Shown here: positions 9,183-17,401 of the stretch, one piece after another
How the letters are laid out: the number at the start of each line of letters is the position of its first letter
Position numbering within the stretch: the first letter of the stretch is position 1
Source of the DNA: an uncultured Alistipes sp.
GTDB taxonomy: Bacteria > Bacteroidota > Bacteroidia > Bacteroidales > Rikenellaceae
Assembly: GCA_944322005.1 (NCBI GenBank)
Contig: CALUNL010000005.1
Location: 62,001-126,000 of the forward strand
Reading direction: 5' to 3'
Length of the DNA: 64,000 nt
Made by a program: the position numbers and the translations under genes
The notes under the pieces: generated by a model
The model's input: the letters and a program-made list of their open reading frames with translations, nothing else
Database searches by the model: none
What the model was told of the DNA's origin: nothing

Positions 9183-10094
9183 ATGTCCGGTTTCCGCTAC
9201 AGATATGCTCTGGTAGCACTCCTTTTTACAGGGAGTGCTATCTTGCTATATTCATGCAAGGAGAAGAGCGTGTCGGAGGAGGAGCCCCTGGAGATGATAA
9301 AGACCGAGGAGAGCGAGAATCTGTCGATCGTGGTTTCGGAGAACGGACGCAGGTCATACAGGTTTACCGCTCCTTTGCTCGAAGGCTATACGCTCGGACG
9401 TGACCCGTACCGTGAGTTCCGCAAGGGTGTCAATATCATAACCTACCAGGATGACTCGCTGTCGACTGTGAATGCGACGCTCGAGGCCAACTATGCGATA
9501 TACTACGAAAACCGCAAGCTGTGGGAGGCCAAGGGCAACGTCAGGGTGACCAAGGCCGACGGGACAAAACTGTACACGCAGCAACTGTTCTGGAACTCGA
9601 TAACCAAACGTATATATTCGAATGTCGATACGAAGGTCGAGACCGATACGGATACCTTCATCGGCGAAGGTTTCGAGTCGGACGAGGAGCTGAACGAACT
9701 GCGTTTCCGGCGACTGAAGGGCAAGATGCTCGTGGATACAAATGAGCTTATAAACGATGATTCCGTGTCGACGGATAGGAAAGAGCGGCCGGCTGCGGCG
9801 GGCCCTGCTCCTGATGGTGGAGAACGTGTAAACGGTTCCGGAAAACCGGTTGCAAGCGGATCGGAGGAGATAACTGCGGCGAAGCCCGTTGCGGCCCCTT
9901 CACGTCCGGCAGGGGAGCCGGAAACCGTGGAACTGTCATCTGGGGAGAAACCCGAGGTGAAGCCGGTGGAGAGTGTCCGTGCGACGGGGATGATGCGTCC
10001 GGATGCGGCTTCCGGGCCGATGCAGGGCGCTGCGCAGGTGACGAAACGCAGCGTGCGGCAGGCGAGACCGGTCGCGGAACAAAATAACGAATGA
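9183..10094 (+). CDS. lptC: LPS export protein LptC with a long extra C-terminal tail
   Basis: 303 residues. LptC is the inner-membrane-anchored bridge component that passes lipopolysaccharide from LptB2FG to LptA. An N-terminal hydrophobic segment ends in LLYSC, which could be a lipoprotein cleavage site (Cys25). The LptC fold follows (ANYAIYYENRKLWEAKGNVRV, GEGFESDEELNELRFRRLKGKM) to about residue 190. The remaining roughly 110 residues are low-complexity, rich in Pro, Ala, Glu and Arg, and absent from typical LptC. I start at ATG 9183 rather than the upstream GTG 9141, because the hydrophobic anchor follows directly. The stop overlaps the next start (ATGA, 10091-10094). Confidence 0.85.
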   Translation: MSGFRYRYALVALLFTGSAILLYSCKEKSVSEEEPLEMIKTEESENLSIVVSENGRRSYRFTAPLLEGYTLGRDPYREFRKGVNIITYQDDSLSTVNATLEANYAIYYENRKLWEAKGNVRVTKADGTKLYTQQLFWNSITKRIYSNVDTKVETDTDTFIGEGFESDEELNELRFRRLKGKMLVDTNELINDDSVSTDRKERPAAAGPAPDGGERVNGSGKPVASGSEEITAAKPVAAPSRPAGEPETVELSSGEKPEVKPVESVRATGMMRPDAASGPMQGAAQVTKRSVRQARPVAEQNNE

Positions 10095-11362
10095 CAATGA
10101 TAGTTACTTCGCTGCTGATAATAGCGCTGATGCTTGTGCTTTCGGCCTTCTTTTCCGGAATGGAACTCGCATTCCTCAACAAGAACAGGCTCAAGCTCGA
10201 GATAGACCGCAAACAGAGCCGGGTGTTCGATTTCATCGCGGACCTCTTTTCGCGTCATCCGGGTCAGTACATCACGACCATCCTCGTGGGCAACAACATT
10301 GCCCTGGTGGTCTATTCCCTGTGCATGTCGCAGTTCCTGCTCGCCCTTATCTCTTCGTTCGGATGGAAACCGCTCGATGAAAACGTGATGTTCATCCTCG
10401 AGACCATCATCCCGACCATAATTATAATCTTTTTTGCGGAATACCTGCCGAAATCGGTCGTCCGCAGCAACCCCAACTTTTATTACCGCGTCTTTGCACC
10501 GGTGATATATTTCTTCTATATCCTTCTCTACCCGATTGCGAAGTTCACGACGCTGCTCTCCTACGGACTGTTGCGCATATTCGGCCGTAAGCCGTCGAGG
10601 GAGGAGAATACCTACAAATTCGACCGCAGCGACCTCGAGAGCCTTCTGGACAGCAACAATTCGGAGACGCAGGCCGAGGCGGACAACGAACTGAAGATAT
10701 TCCAGAATGCGCTCGACTTTGCCGACCTGCGCGTGAGGGACTGCATGGTCTCGCGTGTGGACGTCGAGGCCGTTGACCTTGACAATACGACGATAGAGAT
10801 GCTCACGGAGCGGTTCGTGAAGACGATGTATTCGCGCATATTCGTATGGCGCGACTCGATAGACAACATCGTCGGCTACGTCAATTCCAAGAGCCTGTTT
10901 TCCAGCCCGAAGACGGTGGAGGAGGTGGTCATGAACGTGGATTACGTTGCCGGGACGCTGCCGTTGCAGGATATGCTCGAGCAGTTCATCAAGCGTCGCA
11001 GCAGCATAGCCGTCGTAATCGACGAGTTCGGCGGTACGGCGGGCATAATATCGCTCGAGGATGTGCTGGAACAGATTTTCGGCGAGATAGAGGACGAGCA
11101 CGACGTGCCGGACCTGACCGAGAGGAAGATTTCGGACAAGGAGTATGTCCTCTCATGCCGGCTCGAGGTCGAGTACCTCAACGAGAAGTACTCGCTCGGC
11201 ATCCCGGAGAGCGACGAGTACGACACGCTTGCCGGATACATAATTTTCCGATACGAGGAGCTGCCGGCCGAGGGTACGGAGATGGAGCTCGACGGCATGC
11301 GCATCAAGATACTCCGCACCACCCGCTCGCGCATCGAGCTCGCACGCATCGAACTGAAGTAA
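10091..11362 (+). CDS. DUF21/CBS-domain membrane protein (CNNM/CorC, GldE-like)
   Basis: 423 residues. The N-terminal DUF21 membrane region (about 1-190) has hydrophobic helices and the conserved FFSGMELAFL start. Two CBS-domain modules follow (about 200-330, with VRDCMVSRVDVEAV and SSIAVVIDEFGGTAGIISLEDVLEQIFGEIEDE), then a C-terminal CorC/HlyC domain. The family includes magnesium/cobalt transport proteins and the Bacteroidetes protein GldE; the substrate here cannot be read. It is translationally coupled to lptC by ATGA, supporting an envelope role. Confidence 0.88.
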   Translation: MTMIVTSLLIIALMLVLSAFFSGMELAFLNKNRLKLEIDRKQSRVFDFIADLFSRHPGQYITTILVGNNIALVVYSLCMSQFLLALISSFGWKPLDENVMFILETIIPTIIIIFFAEYLPKSVVRSNPNFYYRVFAPVIYFFYILLYPIAKFTTLLSYGLLRIFGRKPSREENTYKFDRSDLESLLDSNNSETQAEADNELKIFQNALDFADLRVRDCMVSRVDVEAVDLDNTTIEMLTERFVKTMYSRIFVWRDSIDNIVGYVNSKSLFSSPKTVEEVVMNVDYVAGTLPLQDMLEQFIKRRSSIAVVIDEFGGTAGIISLEDVLEQIFGEIEDEHDVPDLTERKISDKEYVLSCRLEVEYLNEKYSLGIPESDEYDTLAGYIIFRYEELPAEGTEMELDGMRIKILRTTRSRIELARIELK

Positions 11363-11448
11363 AAAAAGACTGAAAACGTTACGTATTAAGAATAAAATTA
11401 TTACTTTTGGAAGTTAAAAACGCAAATATCAATTAACCACAGAGCAAT

Positions 11449-13485
11449 ATGGTAAGTTTGAACACTTTGAGAACCAAATTCGGCGTGCTGCTTTCGGTAA
11501 TCATAGCAGGCGCGCTTTTGGCTTTTATTCTCTCATTGAAGACCGAGATGGGATTCTCGGGCAACGACCCGAAGGTGGGTGAAATCGACGGCGACAAGAT
11601 CCATTACTCGGAGTACCTTGCCGCGTATGACGATGTAAGGGCGCAGATGGGCGACAACAGCTACGATGAGGCGCAGGCCGACCAGATCATAGGTGCGGCA
11701 TGGCAGACCCTTGTTGCCGATCATGTGTTAGTTCCGGGATTCGAGAAGCTCGGCATCAGCGTTCCGGCTTCGGAGCGTACGTCGATGCTGGCCGGCGAGC
11801 ATCCGTCGGGCGTATATGCCAGCCTCTTTGCCGACCCGAAGACGGGACAGTACGATGTTGCGACCGTAACTGCATTCCTTTCGCAGATACAGGACAACCC
11901 GCAGGCACAGAAGATGTGGAAGCTTTTCGACAAGCAGGCACAGCTCGAGCGTCAGATGATGAAGTACGCATCGCTCGTGCGCGCGAGTGCATATGCCAAC
12001 ACCCTGGAGGTGAACCGCGGCCTTGCAGCCGAGAACAACACTGCCAAGGGGCGTTATGTAGTAAGCAAGTACAATTCGGTTCCGGATTCGCTGGTTACCG
12101 TCAGCTCGAAGGACATGAAGGCATACTACAATGAGCACAAGGCTCTCTACAAGCAGCTGCCTTACCGCACGGTAAGCTATGTCGTATTTGAGGTCAATCC
12201 GACCGACGAGGACAAGGCAGCCATCGAGAACGAGGCCAAGGCCGCTGCCGAGCAGTTTGCGGCAAGCAGCGACGTGCGCGAGTTCGTGCGCGGCAACAGG
12301 CATGCTTCGGTTTCCAACAACTTCATAGCAGCCAAGCAGCTCCCGGAGAATGAGTACAAGGCCCTCAACAACGGCCGCATGTACGGACCGGAGCTCCGCA
12401 ACGAGGAGTGGACCGCATCCCGTGTCGTTGAGGTTCGCAACGTGCCTGATTCGCTCGAGCTGCAGCACGTGGTGCTGGCATATACCGATGATTCGCTTGC
12501 CGACAGCCTCCTCACCGTGGCTCGCCGCGGTGCCGACTTCGCCGACCTTGCAGGCCGCTACTCGATTGCCGAGACATCGGCCGACGGCGGAATGATAGGT
12601 ACGGTGGCATATTCGTCGCTTGCACCGGAGTTCGCCGACGCTCTCTACGGAGTCCGTCGCGGCGGTGTGGTTAAGATCACGGCCGGCAACGTCATCCAGC
12701 TCGTGAAGGTGCTCAAGACCGGCAAGGTGCAGAAGCACATGAAGGTGGCAACGCTTTCGTATCCGGTGGAGGCATCCGCCGCAACCAAACGTACGCTCCA
12801 CACGCAGGCCAGCCAGTTCGCCGTTGCGGCAAAGGGTTCGGTCGAGAAGTTCAACGAAGCCGCTTCGGCACAGTCCCTCTCTCCTCGCGTGATGAACGTG
12901 GAGCAGGGTGAGCGCCAGATCCGCGGTCTTGACAGATCCACCGAGGTTGTCCGCTGGGCTGCTGATGCCAAGGTGGGCGATGTGTCCGACATCTTCAATG
13001 TAGGCAAGGATTATGTCGTGGCTGTTGTTACCAAGATAAACAAGGACGAATACAAGGATATAAACGAGGTTTCCACCCAGATCCGTACGGCAGTGCTCCG
13101 CGACAAGAAGTTCGAGATGCTCGCTGAGAAGATGAAGGGTGCGACCCTTGAGGAGGTTACCGAAAATGCAGGAGGCAAGGTCGATACCTTCGAGAACGTG
13201 AAGTACGGACTCTATTACATCCCGGGTGTGGGTGTCGAGCCGCGTCTGCTTGGTGCCATTGCGGTTGCGGGCCCGGAGGATACCGGCAAGGTTTCGGCTC
13301 CTGTGCAGGGCAACTCGGGTGTATACGTCTATGTTGTCGACGAGGTGACCGTAGGTGACGGCCAGACTGCCGAGGACGAGCGTGTGAAGCTCCAGGCACA
13401 GAGCGAGAGCTATGCACTCCGCCGTGCGATGCTTGCCATACAGCAGCTCTCCGACGTTAAGGACTACAGCGTCAAGTATTTCTAA
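11449..13485 (+). CDS. PpiD/SurA-type peptidyl-prolyl isomerase, membrane-anchored
   Basis: 678 residues. One N-terminal transmembrane helix (about 10-30, GVLLSVIIAGALLAFILSL) is followed by a SurA_N-like domain (about 35-200), a parvulin-type rotamase domain (about 345-430, LQHVVLAYTDDSLADSL, ADFADLAGRYSIAETSADGGMIGTV) and a second helical region. The layout is that of PpiD, a periplasmic foldase near the Sec translocon. TACTTTTG at 11402-11409 fits the -7 consensus, but I see no good -33 element, so own-promoter use is uncertain. It ends the envelope block and is followed by a strong terminator. Confidence 0.9.
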   Translation: MVSLNTLRTKFGVLLSVIIAGALLAFILSLKTEMGFSGNDPKVGEIDGDKIHYSEYLAAYDDVRAQMGDNSYDEAQADQIIGAAWQTLVADHVLVPGFEKLGISVPASERTSMLAGEHPSGVYASLFADPKTGQYDVATVTAFLSQIQDNPQAQKMWKLFDKQAQLERQMMKYASLVRASAYANTLEVNRGLAAENNTAKGRYVVSKYNSVPDSLVTVSSKDMKAYYNEHKALYKQLPYRTVSYVVFEVNPTDEDKAAIENEAKAAAEQFAASSDVREFVRGNRHASVSNNFIAAKQLPENEYKALNNGRMYGPELRNEEWTASRVVEVRNVPDSLELQHVVLAYTDDSLADSLLTVARRGADFADLAGRYSIAETSADGGMIGTVAYSSLAPEFADALYGVRRGGVVKITAGNVIQLVKVLKTGKVQKHMKVATLSYPVEASAATKRTLHTQASQFAVAAKGSVEKFNEAASAQSLSPRVMNVEQGERQIRGLDRSTEVVRWAADAKVGDVSDIFNVGKDYVVAVVTKINKDEYKDINEVSTQIRTAVLRDKKFEMLAEKMKGATLEEVTENAGGKVDTFENVKYGLYYIPGVGVEPRLLGAIAVAGPEDTGKVSAPVQGNSGVYVYVVDEVTVGDGQTAEDERVKLQAQSESYALRRAMLAIQQLSDVKDYSVKYF

Positions 13486-13511
13486 CGGACTGAACGGTCC
13501 CGAAATATAAA

Positions 13512-13541
13512 GGGAGGATGCAACCGCATCCTCCCTTTTTT
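13512..13541 (+). terminator. Intrinsic terminator after ppiD-like gene
   Basis: GGGAGGATGC (13512-13521) and GCATCCTCCC (13526-13535) form a perfect 10-bp stem with a 4-base loop, followed by six Ts. The stretch from 13542 to 13728 holds no gene or motif I can support. Confidence 0.92.
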
Positions 13542-13728
13542 GCGGCCGTCGGCTCTTCGCTTCTCCGCCTCTCATTTGCCTGCCACTCGCTCCTTGCCCT
13601 TACGGGAAATACGTTGTGCGGCTTGATCGAAGCACCCGAGCGAAATGGCGGGATATGTTGTTGCGGCCTGATGTCCATGGCGTCTCTATGGCCGCAATAC
13701 TTGCCGTTCGGCCGGCATGCCGAAAAGA

Positions 13729-13761
13729 CAAGCGGGACGCGAACCGTTCGCGTCCCGCTTG
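13729..13761 (-). terminator. Intrinsic terminator for the leftward secreted-protein gene
   Basis: CAAGCGGGACGCGAAC and its reverse complement flank a single base at 13745, giving a near-perfect 16-bp inverted repeat. Read on the minus strand it is followed by TGTCTTTTC. It sits 20 bases beyond the stop at 13781. Confidence 0.8.
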
Positions 13762-13780
13762 CATGATGTGTTGAAACTCT

Positions 13781-14929
13781 TTATTCTACAAGCTCGTATG
13801 CCTTGTCTTCCGTGCCGACGAAACGGTAGAGCTTTATGTTGCCGAACTGTCCCTGCTCGTTGCGGCCGTTGTGCGAGATGTAGAAATATCCGTCTCCGAG
13901 GGAGCAAAGTCCCGTCGTGCCGTACTTGAAGCGCCATCCGTGGATGCCGTTGGCCGCATCGTACGTGCCGCGGTCGAGCAGCGTGAGGAGCATGGCCTTC
14001 CCCTTGTGGTACGGCACACCCTTCAGCTTGCCGGATACGGGAGCCGCGTTGCCGTCGACCACAAATGTGCAGAAGTTGGCGAAGTTCGGCTTCTTGCCCT
14101 TGTATGCGGCCATGAACCAGAGGTTGCTCTGTGCATCGTATTCGAGGTTCTGCACGCCCCATGACGTGTTGCCGGTATAGACGAAATACCTGCGGTCGGG
14201 CTCTGCCGGGCCGTTCTTGTGCATCGCGTCCTGCGAGAGTATGCTCTCATAACTCTTCCAGTTGTCGGTATCGTACTGCAGCAGCACCTGGTAGTCGTTG
14301 TCCGACCTCTCCGTATCGCCGTAGATGCCGTATGCTATCGTCAGGTAGCGTTTGCCTCCGCTCTTGCCGAACTCCGGGCCGAAGGTGATGCCGTCGAAAC
14401 CGCTGCATCCGTACCTGTGTTCGCGTACACCCTCACTGCACTTTACCTCGGCAGTATAGTCCTCGAGCACGGTCGGGAGGTATACGGTGGTCATGATTCC
14501 GTCCTTTTCGGCATCCATGCCGGTGCGGGTAATCTTGTCCACGTCGAATATCGCCACGTAGAATGCGTTGTCGAGCTGCTTGTCGGACTTCTCGCGGCGC
14601 AGGATGCCCTTTCCTATCGAGTCGTCCTTGTATTCGAGCGAGCCGTACAGGCGTCCGTCCTCATCGTTGAACTCGAGGCATCCGAGGTGTCCCAGCAGTC
14701 CGGTCACGGTGCCGATGACGTTGCCCTGGAGGTCGGCCTTCACCAGCACGGTGGTGAACGACATGTAGATGTGTTCGTGCTCGGTGTCGAGGGCTATACC
14801 CTGTATGTGTCCGGCATCCCAGATGCCGGAGTAGATGTTGCGCGGAAGATCCTTCGGATTTTTGCCGGCCATGGACTCGGTGACGCTGAGCACGGAGAGT
14901 GCCAGCAGAATGGTAAGAAATCTTTTCAT
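13781..14929 (-). CDS. Secreted protein of unknown function, possibly beta-propeller-like
   Basis: 382 residues with a signal peptide (MKRFLTILLALSVLSVTESMAG). The mature part has short repeated beta segments of the type IQGIALDTEHEHIYMSFTTVL, LGCLEFNDEDGRLYGSLEY and NLEYDAQSNLWFMAAYKG, which suggest a propeller or SMP-30-like fold that reads out sequential blades. I do not recognise a named family and see no catalytic motif. The gene lies 39 bases downstream of the small Cys-rich membrane-protein gene on the same strand, so both probably come from the bidirectional promoter near 15.3 kb. Confidence 0.75.
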   Translation of the reverse strand: MKRFLTILLALSVLSVTESMAGKNPKDLPRNIYSGIWDAGHIQGIALDTEHEHIYMSFTTVLVKADLQGNVIGTVTGLLGHLGCLEFNDEDGRLYGSLEYKDDSIGKGILRREKSDKQLDNAFYVAIFDVDKITRTGMDAEKDGIMTTVYLPTVLEDYTAEVKCSEGVREHRYGCSGFDGITFGPEFGKSGGKRYLTIAYGIYGDTERSDNDYQVLLQYDTDNWKSYESILSQDAMHKNGPAEPDRRYFVYTGNTSWGVQNLEYDAQSNLWFMAAYKGKKPNFANFCTFVVDGNAAPVSGKLKGVPYHKGKAMLLTLLDRGTYDAANGIHGWRFKYGTTGLCSLGDGYFYISHNGRNEQGQFGNIKLYRFVGTEDKAYELVE

Positions 14930-14968
14930 AGGTATGGGTTTTTGTTTTTCGGTATGCGGTATGTGCGG

Positions 14969-15241
14969 TCAGGACCGGCCTGCCCTGGCGGCCTGCTGCT
15001 GTCCGTGCTCGATGTCGCATGCGGAGCAGTTGCCCGTACACGGCGAACTGCAGTCGGCCGAACCGATGTCCTCGCGCGTCTCCTGTACGGCACACTTTAT
15101 GCCCAGGCGCTGCATGTCCTTGTTGGTGGATATCTCCGATTCGATGTTATGTCCCTTGAATATGAGCGTTAGCGAGAGTCCGAGTACGAACATCCCCACG
15201 GCGGCTGCGGAGCACAATACGACTATGAGCCAGGTTGCCAT
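14969..15241 (-). CDS. Small Cys-rich membrane protein
   Basis: 90 residues: one N-terminal transmembrane helix (about 4-28, WLIVVLCSAAAVGMFVLGLSLTLIF), a polar middle with Cys50 (GIKCAVQ), and a Cys-rich tail CSSPCTGNCSACDIEH (spacing C-x3-C-x3-C-x2-C). Such a tail could bind a metal or an iron-sulfur cluster. The general plan (one helix plus Cys cluster) recalls FeoB-associated or NqrM-type small proteins, but the spacing does not let me assign either and no feo or nqr gene is nearby. First gene of the leftward two-gene unit. Confidence 0.7.
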   Translation of the reverse strand: MATWLIVVLCSAAAVGMFVLGLSLTLIFKGHNIESEISTNKDMQRLGIKCAVQETREDIGSADCSSPCTGNCSACDIEHGQQQAARAGRS

Positions 15242-15304
15242 ATGCTGAATTTTATCGTTTTCCTTGTGCGCCGGACTGCGACGGCGGCATGTCCGGCTTT
15301 ATTT

Positions 15305-15335
15305 TTTGAATTGTTGAGACAAATTTATACATTTG
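15305..15335 (+). promoter_or_regulatory. trkA promoter, exact match to Bacteroidetes consensus
   Basis: TTTG (15305-15308), exactly 19 nt, then TACATTTG (15328-15335) matches the primary sigma-factor consensus of this phylum at every fixed position. Transcription should begin near 15342, leaving a leader of about 67 nt before trkA. Confidence 0.8.
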
Positions 15336-15350
15336 TAGAATAAAATGCAA
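15320..15350 (-). promoter_or_regulatory. Minus-strand promoter for the Cys-rich / secreted-protein operon
   Basis: On the minus strand, TAAATTTG (15327-15320) fits the TAnnTTTG -7 element and a TTG (15350-15348) lies 20 nt upstream. It abuts the trkA -7 element head-on. The expected leader to the ATG at 15241 is about 70 nt. Confidence 0.55.
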
Positions 15351-15408
15351 GAATGTCGCCATACGGCAACAAGCCGATGCTGCCTGCGGCGGAGTTTGAA
15401 CACAGCCT

Positions 15409-16740
15409 ATGAAAATCGTTATTGCGGGAGCAGGGGAGATGGGCAACCACCTTGCCCAGATGTTGAGCGGAAACGGCCACGACATCACCGTCATAGATGC
15501 CGACCCGAAACTGCTTGCCGATGTGAGCAGCCTTGCCGATGTCATTACCGTGGAGGGCGACTCCACGACATTCGCCGTGCTGCGCAAGGCCTCGGTGCGC
15601 AAGTGCGACCTCTTCATCGCCGTTAACCATATGGAGAACGACAACATCCTGTCGGCCATAATGGCGAAGCAGCTCGGCGCGAAGAAGGCCATAGCCCGAA
15701 TCGACAACAACGAGTATCTGGAACCCAACAACAAGGAGATGTTCATCAACATGGGCATCGACTACCTCTTCTACCCGGAGAAGGTGGCCGCCAACGAGGT
15801 GATAAACCTGCTCGGCCATACCGCCACCACCGAATACGTGGACTTTTCGGGAGGCAAACTCTCGCTCGTGGTGTTCCGCCTGGAGCCGAACTCCTCGCTG
15901 GTGGGCCGGGATCTGTCGGACCTCAAGGATGTTTCGGATTACCGTATGGTCGCCATATCGCGTGACGGCCGGACTATCATCCCGCACGGCAACGACACGT
16001 TCATGGTCGGCGACATGGTCTATACCATAGCGCGCCAGGATGCCGTGAGCGAGGTGATGGAGCTTTCGGGCAAGGGGAATGTCCGCATCAAGAACATGAT
16101 GATACTCGGCGGTTCGAGAATAGGCGTGCGCATCGCCACCGAGTTGCAGAACGACGTGAACATCAAGCTCATCGACTACAATGCCGACAAGGCCTACCGC
16201 CTTGCCGAGCTGCTCGAGAAGACGCTCATCATCAACGAGGACGGCCGCAACACCGAGGCGATGATGGAGGAGGGGCTCTCCAACATGGATGCCTTTGTGG
16301 CCGTTACGGGGCGCAGCGAGACCAATATCCTCACGGCGATGCTGGCCAAGCGCATGGGGGTCAAGAAGGTGATAGCGGAGGTGGAGAACCTCAACTACAT
16401 AAACCTGGCCGACAGCGTGGGCGTCGACACCATAATCAACAAGAAGATGGTCACCGCATCGAACATCTTCCGGTTTACGATGTCCACCGACGTGTTGGCC
16501 ATTAAGTGCCTCACCGGCAGCGATGCCGAGGTTCTGGAGTTCATCGTCAAGCCGAACTCCCCGGCCACCAAGAGCAACATCAAGGAGATGGGCCTGCCGG
16601 AGGATGTCATTATCGGCGGCATCGTGCGCGGAGACAAGGTCTTCATCGCCTCCGGCGATACGCAGATCAACGCCTACGACCGTGTCGTTGTCTTCGCCAT
16701 GCCTTCGGCCATATCGAAAATAGGTGACTATTTCAATTAG
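15409..16740 (+). CDS. trkA: Trk potassium-uptake regulatory subunit TrkA
   Basis: 443-residue cytoplasmic NAD(H)-binding gating protein with two RCK_N/RCK_C units. The first Rossmann motif is IAGAGEMGNHLAQML at residues 4-18; the second starts near residue 227 (MILGGSRIGVRIATEL). RCK_C-like segments occur in each half (for example LVVFRLEPNSSLVGRDLSDL). It controls a TrkH/TrkG channel. No trkH-type channel gene follows; the next gene is a deoxynucleoside kinase, so the channel must be encoded elsewhere. Transcribed from a consensus promoter at 15305-15335. Confidence 0.93.
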   Translation: MKIVIAGAGEMGNHLAQMLSGNGHDITVIDADPKLLADVSSLADVITVEGDSTTFAVLRKASVRKCDLFIAVNHMENDNILSAIMAKQLGAKKAIARIDNNEYLEPNNKEMFINMGIDYLFYPEKVAANEVINLLGHTATTEYVDFSGGKLSLVVFRLEPNSSLVGRDLSDLKDVSDYRMVAISRDGRTIIPHGNDTFMVGDMVYTIARQDAVSEVMELSGKGNVRIKNMMILGGSRIGVRIATELQNDVNIKLIDYNADKAYRLAELLEKTLIINEDGRNTEAMMEEGLSNMDAFVAVTGRSETNILTAMLAKRMGVKKVIAEVENLNYINLADSVGVDTIINKKMVTASNIFRFTMSTDVLAIKCLTGSDAEVLEFIVKPNSPATKSNIKEMGLPEDVIIGGIVRGDKVFIASGDTQINAYDRVVVFAMPSAISKIGDYFN

Positions 16741-16775
16741 TTCAGTAGGGAAATAATATCCAATCCATAAATACC

Positions 16776-17390
16776 ATGTACATCGCTATTGCAGGCAACA
16801 TAGGAAGCGGTAAGACGACCCTGACGGAGATCCTTACGCGGAGGTACGGAGCCAAAGCCTATTACGAGGACACGGACAATCCGTACATCAACGACTTTTA
16901 CGAGAACATGAACCGCTGGGCATTCCAACTGCAGGTCTATTTTCTCGGCAGCCGCATCCAGCAGACCATGAGCATGCTCTCCGACGGTTTGGAGAACATC
17001 TTCCAGGACAGGACCATATATGAGGATGCCTACATATTTGCCGGCAATCTCCACCAGATGGGGCTCATGTCGAGCCGCGATTTCGGGACGTACATGAAAC
17101 TGTTCGACATATCGACTCACCTCATACCGAAGCCCGACCTGCTGATATACCTCAAGGCGAGCGTTCCGACGCTCATATCGCAGATCCGCAAGCGCGGCCG
17201 CGACTACGAGCAGAACATCGACGAGGAGTACCTGCAGCGGCTAAATGACAAGTATAACGAGTGGATTGACAACGAGTACGACGGGGAGGTCTTCGTGATA
17301 GACAAGGACCATGACGACTTCGTCGAGAACGGGGCCGTGCTCGACCGCCTGTACGAGCGCCTTGAGCAGATACGTCTTTCGAAAAAGTGA
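16776..17390 (+). CDS. Deoxynucleoside kinase
   Basis: 204 residues of the dNK/dCK-dGK family, which phosphorylates deoxynucleosides in nucleotide salvage. Walker A is GNIGSGKTT (residues 7-15) and the substrate-site ERS/DRS-like motif is QDRTIYEDAYIFA (about 77-89). The lid-like RKRGRDYEQNI occurs near residue 139. Substrate preference cannot be read. The stop overlaps an in-frame GTG of the next gene, and together with the following four genes it looks like an operon. Confidence 0.88.
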   Translation: MYIAIAGNIGSGKTTLTEILTRRYGAKAYYEDTDNPYINDFYENMNRWAFQLQVYFLGSRIQQTMSMLSDGLENIFQDRTIYEDAYIFAGNLHQMGLMSSRDFGTYMKLFDISTHLIPKPDLLIYLKASVPTLISQIRKRGRDYEQNIDEEYLQRLNDKYNEWIDNEYDGEVFVIDKDHDDFVENGAVLDRLYERLEQIRLSKK

Positions 17391-17401
17391 CGCAGAACCG
17401 T

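Noticed and set aside
11728..13575. A 615-codon minus-strand frame across the ppiD-like gene
   Set aside because: Antisense shadow; it also runs through the terminator at 13512-13541.
13518..13766. An 82-codon plus-strand frame between two terminators
   Set aside because: It begins within one terminator and ends in another; composition gives no protein-like pattern.
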